Below are positions 1 through 5,204 of a DNA stretch of 5,217 bases, in pieces (the first letter of the stretch is position 1; each line of letters opens with the position of its first letter). The translations under genes were made by a program, and so were the position numbers. This DNA is from Spirochaetia bacterium (GTDB taxonomy: Bacteria; Spirochaetota; Spirochaetia; PWKH01). Under the pieces are notes generated by a model. That model saw nothing but the letters and a program-made list of their open reading frames with translations, ran no database searches and was not told the DNA's origin. The DNA is taken from contig SKXS01000057.1 in assembly GCA_007128345.1 (NCBI GenBank), positions 1-5,217 of the forward strand. Direction: 5' to 3'.

Positions 1-36
1 AATTAAAAAAAGAACAGCAACATAACTCTACAGATG

Positions 37-42
37 AGGAGG
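37..42 (+). promoter_or_regulatory. Shine-Dalgarno site of the 49-codon gene
   Basis: A perfect AGGAGG is followed by a 6-nt spacer and an ATG at 49. This is the main reason for believing the very short reading frame that follows. A second in-frame ATG at 55 would give a spacing of 12 nt and is less likely to be the start. Confidence 0.6.
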
Positions 43-48
43 AATCTC

Positions 49-198
49 ATGGACATGTTTTACCAGAAGTATACGTGCGTTGAATCTGAAGATCATTCGC
101 AGGATACACAGCCCTATGAAACTCCGAAGGCTGAACGCTTAGGAGAGATAGCTGATCTCACCTCGGATTCGTGGACAAATTCAGTCACCGTTGGATGA
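49..198 (+). CDS. Small peptide of 49 residues, possible RiPP precursor with a lasso-type leader motif
   Basis: The frame opens with ATG at 49, 6 nt after a perfect AGGAGG, and closes with TGA at 196-198. The next gene's own AGGAGG follows at 207-212 and its ATG at 220, so the two are probably co-transcribed. The peptide is hydrophilic, has no signal peptide or membrane segment, and has one Cys (10). Residues 23-38 read YETPKAERLGEIADLT. From family knowledge, lasso-peptide leaders carry Tyr-x2-Pro-x-Leu-x3-Gly-x5-Thr, read by a PqqD-like recognition domain. Here Tyr23, Pro26, Gly32 and Thr38 match at exact spacing, with Ala28 in place of Leu. If cleavage fell one residue after the Thr, the core would be about ten residues (40-49). 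It has no Asp or Glu at core positions 7-9, so a classical lasso ring is excluded. No protease, cyclase or recognition-domain gene is in the window. It may instead be an unrelated small protein or a translated leader of the downstream gene. I am fairly sure it is translated and unsure of the RiPP assignment. Confidence 0.55.
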   Translation: MDMFYQKYTCVESEDHSQDTQPYETPKAERLGEIADLTSDSWTNSVTVG

Positions 199-219
199 TG
201 AATCACAGGAGGACGTAAA

Positions 220-2961
220 ATGCAAAAAAGCAAGAATTGGATTGAAATCGGAAAAAAGCATGGTTGCAAACTAGCAGTCATTCTCGCATTCCTGCTGATT
301 ATTTCAGGAATGATGACTGGGTGTGACCTGTTATTTGGAAGGAATATAAGGGCGGGTTCCGGAAGCTGGAGCAGCACCTATACTTTAGGAGAATCAGGTG
401 CGCGCAGCGGCCACCCTGCGTGGTTTACAGCCTTAGGTTTGGAGCCTGGGAATAGTATTGATGTCTATATAAAGGTATTCAAAGATGAAGACCGCTCCCA
501 TGTTCCAAGCACCGGAGGGAATGCAGGAACCTTTTATGATATCCTCGGAGATGAGGGATCAGTAACGAGATTAGTGGAGAATGGTGCATTTATAACAAAC
601 GTGGTTAATATCAACGGAGCCCAGCTGAACGACGAGAACTATGAAGGGGGGCTGCTCTTTCTCATGATGGTAGTTGATACTGAAAATGGAAATATCCATA
701 CCTACTCAGGGGTTAACCCGGCAGCACTGCTGAAGGGGGGAAATTCCGTAACCATAGCATTGGGTACAGGATACCAGATAGGACAGATCGGTCCTGCAGG
801 TGGATGGGTATTCTACAAAGACGGATCAACCTACTATGAAGCTGCACCAACTGATGTATCTGTCTTAATAGATGGTGAAGTCAGTGATACATTTGTCTGG
901 GGTATGGAAGGAGAAGATGCAGGAAGCACTGAATCTGCTATTGGTAAAGGGGAGACCAATACTGCTGCCATCATAAATTCTTTTACCTCATTTATTAATG
1001 AGAATAAAACTGCTTGGTCAAATAATCATTCTTTTAATTATGATACTGATTATCCTCTAGGGAATCATGTGCCGATTCAAACATATAATGAAGCAGATCC
1101 AAATAAATGGGATTTTACAGATCTCTATGCTGCACGCATGTGTGATATCTATGAAGTAAATGGATATATGGATTGGTTTTTACCCTCATCTAGCAAACTG
1201 GTAAGAATATATGATAATTTACATGGACCAGATAGACTGATCGATGGCGGCTTTGAGAATGCTACATATTGGAGCTCTAATCAAAGTAATAGCAGCCCCT
1301 ACAGGATAGCACATAATTACAATTTCTCTGCAGCAAGCGGAAGTATTGTACAAAAGAGTTTAAAACATCATGTGCGCCCAGTAAGGACTTTTTCAGCTCA
1401 AGAAAGCCAATTTGCCGGAGGAACAGGAACTTCAGATTATCCCTATCAGGTAGCTGACTGGTACCACCTTAACAATGTCCGTTCATCGCTGGATGCATAC
1501 TATATTCTGGTGAATGACTTGGATGATCATACATCTGGGTTTACCAGAGAAGGAAGCGGTTGGGATCCCATAGGAGACAAGGAAAATCCGTTTACCGGCG
1601 TGTTTGAGGGGAATGGACGAACGATTGCCGATCTTTTTATTAACCGTACAGATGAGGATTACATTGGTCTATTTGCATATATAGGGGAGACGGGGAGTGT
1701 GTCACACCTTACCTTGGTATCAACTGATATCATAGGAGGTGATAAGGTAGGGAGCATCGTCGGAAAGAACGAAGGGACCATAGAGATTTGCGGCAACGAG
1801 GGTGGATCGGTAACGGGAACTTCTCGAGTTGGAGGTATTGCAGGAGTAAACAATCAAGGTTCAATACAAGCGTGCTTCAATACAGGCACTGTAGATGCTG
1901 TAGGCGACTATGAAATTGCCGGGGGAATCACTGCGCGAAACAACGATGGTATCATTAATGAATGCTACAACTCCGGAGCAGTAACTGCGGCAGGTGTTTT
2001 AAGCGGATACGCAGGGGGTATCGCCCAGTTTAATTCAGGAGTCATTTCCCACTCATATAATACTGGCACAATAACTGGAAATATTATTGCGGGGATTGTT
2101 GACACGAGCATAGGAAATGGAGATGCAGCTGTAATTGAGTTTTGCTATAGCATTGGGGAGCTTGTATCAAGTAATAAAGCGGGCATAGTCTTTGTGAAAG
2201 AAAAAACCACCTTAGGATACAACTACTTCCTGGAAGGATCAGCAGGGCACGGAATATTCGATGATGGAGATGATGTGAGTGAAATCAGTTGGAGCCCCGT
2301 TGGTCAAGCGGAAGCAAAGAGCGAAGCAGAAATGAAGACCCAGGCGGCTTATGTAGGTTGGTGGCCATACGGGGATGAGGTTGTATGGGGTATTAACAAC
2401 GTAGATCCAGATGATCACAATGATGGATATCCTTTTCTCTTATGGCAGGGATATGAGCATAACTACCCCTATGAAATTGGTGACAATGGCTTAGCCGGCG
2501 GCCTGGTCTTCTATATAGATGAAGATGATACCTTTGAATGGACCTACCTTGAGGCTGCACCTGCAGGATGGCATGGAGGGGAAACCGATCCTATATCGAA
2601 ATGGAGTAATTTGCAAGAAAATATTGGTGGAACATCAAGAAACATTGGATCGGGAGCAAGCAACACTGAGAAAATCATCAGTAAGGAGTATAGTGAAAGC
2701 GCTGCAAATATGGCTTATGAAGCCGAAATTAACGGGTATGCTGATTGGTTCCTGCCGTCTTCGTCCGAGCTCTATGAGATTTTTGTTGCATTACAGCGAG
2801 AAGGACTCGGAGATTTTAGTGATAAAGTTTTCTATTGGAGCTCATCAGAATCTAGCGAAAATAATGCATATGCTCGAAATTTTGATATTGAGGGGTCTGG
2901 TCAAGAAGGTAATGCTAGTAAAACAGGCACTCGCCGTGTACGCCCTATCAGAGCATTCTGA
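220..2961 (+). CDS. Large surface lipoprotein: two DUF1566-like modules flanking a GLUG beta-helix
   Basis: This encodes 913 residues. The start is fixed by AGGAGG at 207-212 with a 7-nt spacer. Residues 1-35 form a lipoprotein signal: a lysine-rich start, a hydrophobic stretch at 19-30, and a lipobox MMTGC with Cys35 as the lipidated residue, then Asp36. Residues 36-182 are a domain I do not recognise. Residues 187-391 are a DUF1566-like module (IGQIGPAGGWVFY at the start, NGYMDWFLPSSS at 314-325, YWSS at 350-353, VRPVRTF at 385-391). Residues 400-500 match the usual lead-in of GLUG proteins (GTGTSDYPYQ, then PFTGVFEGNGRTI). GLUG repeats follow to about 650. Residues 753-913 are a second DUF1566-like module with the same landmarks (IGDNGLAGGLVFY, NGYADWFLPSSSE, YWSSSE, VRPIRAF), ending exactly at the stop. 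The DUF1566 fold is related to C-type-lectin and formylglycine-enzyme folds and usually serves binding, so I infer an outer-surface adhesin or ligand-binding protein; no catalytic site is evident. The C-terminal module plus the palindrome just after the stop invites a DGR-target interpretation. Confidence 0.96.
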   Translation: MQKSKNWIEIGKKHGCKLAVILAFLLIISGMMTGCDLLFGRNIRAGSGSWSSTYTLGESGARSGHPAWFTALGLEPGNSIDVYIKVFKDEDRSHVPSTGGNAGTFYDILGDEGSVTRLVENGAFITNVVNINGAQLNDENYEGGLLFLMMVVDTENGNIHTYSGVNPAALLKGGNSVTIALGTGYQIGQIGPAGGWVFYKDGSTYYEAAPTDVSVLIDGEVSDTFVWGMEGEDAGSTESAIGKGETNTAAIINSFTSFINENKTAWSNNHSFNYDTDYPLGNHVPIQTYNEADPNKWDFTDLYAARMCDIYEVNGYMDWFLPSSSKLVRIYDNLHGPDRLIDGGFENATYWSSNQSNSSPYRIAHNYNFSAASGSIVQKSLKHHVRPVRTFSAQESQFAGGTGTSDYPYQVADWYHLNNVRSSLDAYYILVNDLDDHTSGFTREGSGWDPIGDKENPFTGVFEGNGRTIADLFINRTDEDYIGLFAYIGETGSVSHLTLVSTDIIGGDKVGSIVGKNEGTIEICGNEGGSVTGTSRVGGIAGVNNQGSIQACFNTGTVDAVGDYEIAGGITARNNDGIINECYNSGAVTAAGVLSGYAGGIAQFNSGVISHSYNTGTITGNIIAGIVDTSIGNGDAAVIEFCYSIGELVSSNKAGIVFVKEKTTLGYNYFLEGSAGHGIFDDGDDVSEISWSPVGQAEAKSEAEMKTQAAYVGWWPYGDEVVWGINNVDPDDHNDGYPFLLWQGYEHNYPYEIGDNGLAGGLVFYIDEDDTFEWTYLEAAPAGWHGGETDPISKWSNLQENIGGTSRNIGSGASNTEKIISKEYSESAANMAYEAEINGYADWFLPSSSELYEIFVALQREGLGDFSDKVFYWSSSESSENNAYARNFDIEGSGQEGNASKTGTRRVRPIRAF
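778..1392 (+). other. First DUF1566-like module of the lipoprotein (residues 187-391)
   Basis: The module starts at IGQIGPAGGWVFY and ends at VRPVRTF, about 205 residues. It is roughly 45 residues longer than the C-terminal copy, mostly from an insertion between about residues 255 and 303 (Asn/Asp/Trp-rich). Conserved landmarks are NGYMDWFLPSSS and YWSSN. Its DNA differs strongly from the second module even where the protein is alike (compare 1159-1200 with 2731-2772), so the duplication is old and not a recent repeat. The longest shared stretch I noticed is TATTGGAGCTC at the YWSS landmark. Confidence 0.8.
1732..2169 (+). repeat. GLUG-type repeats of about 28-30 residues, probable beta-helix (residues 505-650)
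   Basis: Successive units share the pattern [VI]-[AG]-G-[IG]-x-[AGV]-x-N-x-G-x-I-x-x-[CS]-[YFG]-N-x-G. Examples are VGGIAGVNNQGSIQACFNTG, with related units at IAGGITARNNDGIINECYNSG minus ends and GGIAQFNSGVISHSYNTG. The Cys or Ser at the same point of each unit falls at residues 524, 552, 582, 612 (Ser) and 642, giving spacings of 28, 30, 30 and 30. GLUG repeats occur in bacterial surface proteins and are expected to stack as a right-handed solenoid. The repeats are diverged at DNA level, so this is not a slippage-prone tandem array. Confidence 0.8.
2476..2958 (+). other. Second, C-terminal DUF1566-like module of the lipoprotein (residues 753-913)
   Basis: The module runs from IGDNGLAGGLVFY to VRPIRAF and ends at the last sense codon. 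The part from YWSSSE to the end (2833-2958) is the place where DGR target proteins carry their variable region. Here it contains several Asn, Ser and Glu codons at positions expected on the ligand-facing surface, and then a conserved Arg-rich end (RRVRPIR) in GC-rich DNA. These features also occur in ordinary DUF1566 proteins. Confidence 0.8.
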
Positions 2962-2964
2962 GTA

Positions 2965-2989
2965 TGAGGTGCAGATTATCTGCACCTCA
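2965..2989. repeat. 25-nt perfect inverted repeat directly after the lipoprotein stop codon
   Basis: The arms are TGAGGTGCAGAT (2965-2976) and ATCTGCACCTCA (2978-2989), perfectly complementary around a single central T. As RNA it would form an 11-bp stem with a 3-nt loop. It starts 4 nt after the TGA of the lipoprotein gene and lies between convergent genes. Neither strand has a T-tract after it (GAAATATC on +, TACTCAG on -), so it is not a typical intrinsic terminator. It could be a factor-dependent 3' end, a protein-binding site, or a cruciform such as those found just downstream of DGR variable regions. Confidence 0.85.
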
Positions 2990-3022
2990 GAAATATCATG
3001 CTGCTGCGTCAATTTTTGGTTA

Positions 3023-3042
3023 TGCTGCACAGTACTGCAGCA
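3023..3042. repeat. Short hairpin in the convergent intergenic gap
   Basis: TGCTGCA (3023-3029) and TGCAGCA (3036-3042) form a 7-bp stem with a 6-nt loop. No T-tract follows on either strand. It lies downstream of both convergent genes and may help to end either transcript, but short inverted repeats like this also occur by chance. Confidence 0.3.
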
Positions 3043-3103
3043 AGGAATATGGGAACTGTGTAAGTTCAAACGAGTAAGGGAGAAGCTAGGCAGATTGACC
3101 AGT

Positions 3104-3583
3104 CTAGCCTTTAGTCCGTACCAGCATGACAGGAACAGTTCCTGCACGCAGTACTTTATCAGTGACGCTGCCGAATGCCCAGCGGCTCAGTCCTGAGCGC
3201 CCGTGGGTCGCCATGACCACCAGGTCGCATTTGGTTTCTTCTTCAGCCTTAATAATCTCTTCAGCTGGATTTATACCGTCAATTATCAGTTTTTTCACTT
3301 CTACATTGGTTTCCTTGAGGGATTTGGCTACATCATTGAGGTACTTTGTCGATTCCTCCCTGAGGGTCTCAAGCCTGTGAGGTTCAGCAAGAGCTTCAGG
3401 AGCACCGAAAGCGTCGGTGACTTCGCTCATTCTAAAACTGGGAGTACTCACACTGACTACATGGAGCAGGATTATCGTTACTTTTTCCTCAGGACACAGA
3501 TTTATCAAAGTTTTCTTCAGGTACTCTAGAGCGGTTTCACTGTAACTGGACCCGTCCAACGGAACTAGGATACGTTGAGCCAT
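3104..3583 (-). CDS. Universal stress protein, UspA family, single domain
   Basis: This encodes 159 residues, the usual length of a one-domain Usp. The start is supported by AGGAGGTG at 3588-3595 on the minus strand, 4 nt before the ATG. Residues 4-12 (RILVPLDGS) are the first beta strand with Asp10 near the nucleotide site. Residues 101-110 (IDGINPAEEI) are the usual central motif. Residues 125-140 (ATHGRSGLSRWAFGSV) form the ATP-binding loop: the family motif is G-x2-G-x9-G-[ST], and here the first Gly is Ala125, with Gly128, Gly138 and Ser139 present. This variant is common in ATP-binding Usps. The protein ends with PVMLVR and a short tail. Usps are soluble cytoplasmic dimers that bind ATP or other ligands and support survival under stress; the exact role here is unknown. 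The gene stands alone, convergent with the lipoprotein gene. Minus-strand TTGCAC (3669-3674) and TAAACA (3646-3651), 17 nt apart, are a weak promoter candidate. Confidence 0.96.
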   Translation of the reverse strand: MAQRILVPLDGSSYSETALEYLKKTLINLCPEEKVTIILLHVVSVSTPSFRMSEVTDAFGAPEALAEPHRLETLREESTKYLNDVAKSLKETNVEVKKLIIDGINPAEEIIKAEEETKCDLVVMATHGRSGLSRWAFGSVTDKVLRAGTVPVMLVRTKG

Positions 3584-3949
3584 AATGCACCTCCTCTCTC
3601 ACTTTCCATGATACCATCACTCATGCTGAAATCAAGACATAGGGGTGTTTATTATTCACATTCAGATAGTGCAAGTGTTAAAATCTATAAATATAGTATT
3701 GTAACTGATCAGAATGTATACATCCTAAGTGAACGCTTAGACTACGCATGTATTTTTAACAATTTCGTAACGATCTCTTAATCATATCCTAACACATATC
3801 AGTGAACATATGCATCAGATAAATTATTTCACTTAATGGATGGACAGAAAATCATCACGTGACTGTTGGGTATTATTGAACCTATGCATACACCTATGCA
3901 GTAAATCGTATATGGTGACGCTATGGGTCCCTGATCAGGAGTATAATGT
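3584..3949. other. Divergent intergenic region between the Usp gene and the 94-residue protein gene
   Basis: This 366-nt AT-rich stretch separates two divergently read genes and should hold both promoters. I see no RNA gene or convincing coding frame. Contents worth noting are AT-rich sequence at 3681-3700 that on the minus strand reads TATATT (close to a -10 box, without a good -35), a small hairpin at 3725-3740 with a GAAC loop, the palindrome TCACGTGA at 3855-3862, a 9-nt direct repeat at 3880-3900, and the palindrome CCTGATCAGG at 3930-3939, which overlaps the downstream ribosome binding site. None is strong enough alone to name a regulator. Confidence 0.5.
3880..3900. repeat. Direct repeat ACCTATGCA, two copies 12 nt apart
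   Basis: ACCTATGCA occurs at 3880-3888 and again at 3892-3900, so the copies sit about one helical turn apart. A related TATGCA is at 3809-3814. The pair lies 50-70 nt upstream of the start codon at 3950, where an activator or repressor of that gene could bind. It could also be a chance repeat. Confidence 0.3.
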
Positions 3950-4234
3950 ATGGTATCAATTATTGACTGCAAGCGGTATGACACGGAAAAGGCGAAGATG
4001 ATCAAGCGGTTTAACCACAATGGATCTACAATGGATTTCAATGTGGTCAAGGAGTTCTATGTAACTGACAAGGGGAACTACTTCAGCTACAGCTATCAGG
4101 ATGATGAGGAAGGGAGTAAACGTTCTGAACGTATTAAGCCGTACAGCAAACAGGAGTTCATTGAATACCTTGAAAAACATCAGGAACTGGAACTGCTGGA
4201 GTCACTGTTCGGTAGTGAAATAGCAGATGCCTGA
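3950..4234 (+). CDS. Small conserved protein of unknown function, 94 residues
   Basis: The start is an ATG 8 nt after AGGAG (3937-3941); an in-frame TAA at 3944-3946 rules out any earlier start. The protein is soluble, charged and has no signal peptide or membrane segment. Landmarks are RYDTEKA (9-15), Asp29-Phe30, KGNYFSYSY (41-49), a charged loop at 51-61, RIKPYSKQEFIEYLE (61-75) and an acidic helical end. From memory this order (Tyr-Asp-Thr-Glu near the start, then an Asp-Phe, a 'Gly-x-Tyr-Phe' strand, 'Ile-x-Pro-[Leu/Tyr]-Ser-x-x-Glu', and a Glu-rich end) matches a family of small proteins scattered in Firmicutes and other bacteria and in mobile DNA, all without a known role. I do not assign a function. 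The gene appears to be monocistronic, with its own terminator-like hairpin at 4283-4353. Confidence 0.85.
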   Translation: MVSIIDCKRYDTEKAKMIKRFNHNGSTMDFNVVKEFYVTDKGNYFSYSYQDDEEGSKRSERIKPYSKQEFIEYLEKHQELELLESLFGSEIADA

Positions 4235-4282
4235 CAAGCGGCAGCAGCTGCGGGAAAGTTTCTAGGATAGAGCAGAGTAGAA

Positions 4283-4353
4283 CATCTCTTCATGACTCAC
4301 TGCATCATACTTGAAGATAATCAGGAAGTCAGTTCATGGAGAGATGAGCTTTT
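4283..4353 (+). terminator. Imperfect long hairpin with a short T-tract after the 94-residue protein gene
   Basis: CATCTCTTCATGA (4283-4295) pairs with TCATGGAGAGATG (4334-4346) over 13 bp including one G-T pair. After a 3-nt bulge, ACTG (4299-4302) pairs with CAGT (4330-4333), leaving a loop of 27 nt. GAGC and then TTTT (4350-4353) follow. The position, 48 nt after the stop codon, suits transcription termination for the upstream gene, but the T-tract is short and the loop is large, so it may be an mRNA-stabilising structure or a structured RNA. Confidence 0.45.
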
Positions 4354-4641
4354 CTCATGGTGCTTGACTTGGCTCGGTGTTACGATAAATCCTAGGAGTG
4401 ACATAACATCCCATAATAATCCGATAATTGATAAACTTACGTATATGGGTACTAAATGAACACATAAGAATCAATACTTCATGAACTAAAGACTAATCTG
4501 GGTTTACCTAAGACGATCCGCAGATCAGCTTATCCAGTAATGCCTGGTGAGAAACTGCTGTGATCATCGCGTCGCATATTTAGTGCAATCATGGTTGAAA
4601 CTGCTGATAGAACTGAAATACCTTAATGCTATGGGCAAATG

Positions 4642-4682
4642 AGAAAGAAATGCGGAATCCTTTTCGTTCAGGCTTCCGCATT
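4642..4682 (-). terminator. Intrinsic terminator of the small lipoprotein gene
   Basis: AATGCGGAA (4649-4657) and TTCCGCATT (4674-4682) form a perfect 9-bp stem. After one mismatch, CCT/AGG adds 3 bp around an 8-nt loop. Read on the minus strand, the stem is followed by TCTTTCTC (4648-4641), a T-rich tail, and the hairpin begins 26 nt beyond the lipoprotein stop codon. On the plus strand the tail is CCTCTTT, so it could also stop readthrough from the left. Confidence 0.75.
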
Positions 4683-4708
4683 CCTCTTTAGGTTTGCTAT
4701 ACAGTCAG

Positions 4709-5170
4709 CTAATCGTCAAGCGCATCAAAGTTAATAGTTACTCCGTTTACCTTGAATAGTTTTATTTCTACATCTTCTCCAGGTTCTTGCTCCATTTCTA
4801 ATTCAACTGAGAGTTTTCTTGAAAAGTCATCGGATTCACAATCTAAGTCCACAGAAAACTCAATAGTACCATCTACTGAACGTGTTACAGTCCCATTGAG
4901 TGTAACTGTTGTTACGCCATCGCCAAATGATACTTCGACTTCATGATCATCAAAGGTATACGTGTGTTGGGTTCGATCAATGTCAGTTTCGTGGGAGATA
5001 GTAGCTACAGGTTCTAGCTCTGATTTAATCGCATCTTCAATACCCTCCATAATTGCATGAAAGGCTGCTATTATTTCATCATCTGGGGGAGCGCCAGGAA
5101 TCTGGTCGCACCCTACTAGGAAGAAGAGAAGCACGCATACCGAAATGGTTGCGGCAACAGCTCGTTTCAT
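4709..5170 (-). CDS. Small acidic lipoprotein of unknown function, 153 residues
   Basis: The start ATG is preceded by GGAGG (5177-5181 on the minus strand) with a 6-nt spacer. Residues 1-21 are a lipoprotein signal peptide: Lys2-Arg3, a hydrophobic stretch at 4-19, and a lipobox FLVGC with Cys21 as the lipidated residue, followed by Asp22. The mature part is strongly acidic. Residues 31-51 look helical; from about 66 to 150 short alternating strands dominate (for example HTYTFDDHEVEVSFGDG, VTTVTLNGTVTRS, TIEFSVDLD, VEIKLFKVNGVTINF), suggesting a small beta-sheet or beta-sandwich domain. Cys111 is the only other cysteine, so there is no internal disulfide. I recognise no named family. It is monocistronic in this window, with a terminator at 4642-4682; its promoter lies at or beyond the right edge. 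A role as an envelope-anchored binding or structural protein is inference only. Confidence 0.9.
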   Translation of the reverse strand: MKRAVAATISVCVLLFFLVGCDQIPGAPPDDEIIAAFHAIMEGIEDAIKSELEPVATISHETDIDRTQHTYTFDDHEVEVSFGDGVTTVTLNGTVTRSVDGTIEFSVDLDCESDDFSRKLSVELEMEQEPGEDVEIKLFKVNGVTINFDALDD

Positions 5171-5192
5171 ATCATACCTCCATTAATGATCA

Positions 5193-5204
5193 TCAAATAT
5201 TTGA
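5193..5204. promoter_or_regulatory. 12-bp palindrome upstream of the small lipoprotein gene
   Basis: TCAAATATTTGA is a perfect 12-bp palindrome 22 nt upstream of the start codon of the minus-strand lipoprotein gene, in the region where the promoter or 5' leader should be. It could be an operator for a dimeric regulator. AT-rich palindromes of this length arise by chance fairly often, and the window edge hides the rest of the promoter. Confidence 0.25.

Larger units (their letters stand above)
4235..4708. other. Intergenic region of 474 nt with two terminator-like hairpins and no credible gene
   Basis: The left end carries the long imperfect hairpin after the 94-residue protein gene, and the right end carries the terminator of the minus-strand lipoprotein gene. 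Between them (about 4360-4640) I see nothing with a known signature: no tRNA, no rRNA and no strong ribosome binding site. GAAACTGCTG occurs at 4551-4560 and 4597-4606, each followed within a base by GAT, as a weak direct repeat. The stretch may be degenerate DNA or hold an unrecognised small RNA. Confidence 0.5.

Noticed and set aside
3..83. Open frame entering from the left edge, ending in TGA at 81-83 (end LPEVYVR), which could be the tail of an upstream gene
   Set aside because: Only 26 codons are visible, it would overlap the 49-codon gene and its ribosome binding site by 35 nt, and other frames close earlier (TAA at 4-6 and 23-25), any of which could be the true end of an upstream gene.
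3085..3108. GCTAG/CTAGC hairpin at the end of the Usp gene as a terminator
   Set aside because: The stem is only 5 bp on the minus strand, it overlaps the stop codon, and the following TTCTCCC is a poor tail.
2519..3196. 225-codon + strand frame overlapping the end of the large lipoprotein gene
   Set aside because: It is an out-of-frame shadow: the lipoprotein frame carries clear DUF1566 landmarks over the same DNA, and the rest is antisense to the Usp gene.
2965..3596. 8-nt complementarity between the lipoprotein mRNA 3' palindrome (TGCACCTC) and the Usp ribosome binding site (GAGGTGCA), as possible antisense control
   Set aside because: The match includes the generic Shine-Dalgarno sequence, and the 3' arm would be locked in its own 12-bp hairpin, so the match is probably coincidental.
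3575..3781. 68-codon + strand frame overlapping the start of the Usp gene
   Set aside because: It begins antisense to the Usp start, lacks a ribosome binding site and has no domain-like composition.
4292..4459. 55-codon + strand frame starting MTHCIILEDN
   Set aside because: It has no proper ribosome binding site, starts inside the hairpin arm after the 94-residue protein gene, and has no recognisable motif.
4235..4708. Possible DGR template repeat in the long intergenic gap
   Set aside because: I looked for segments resembling 2833-2958 (TATTGGAGC, the GC-rich end coding VRPIR) here and in 3584-3949 and found none.
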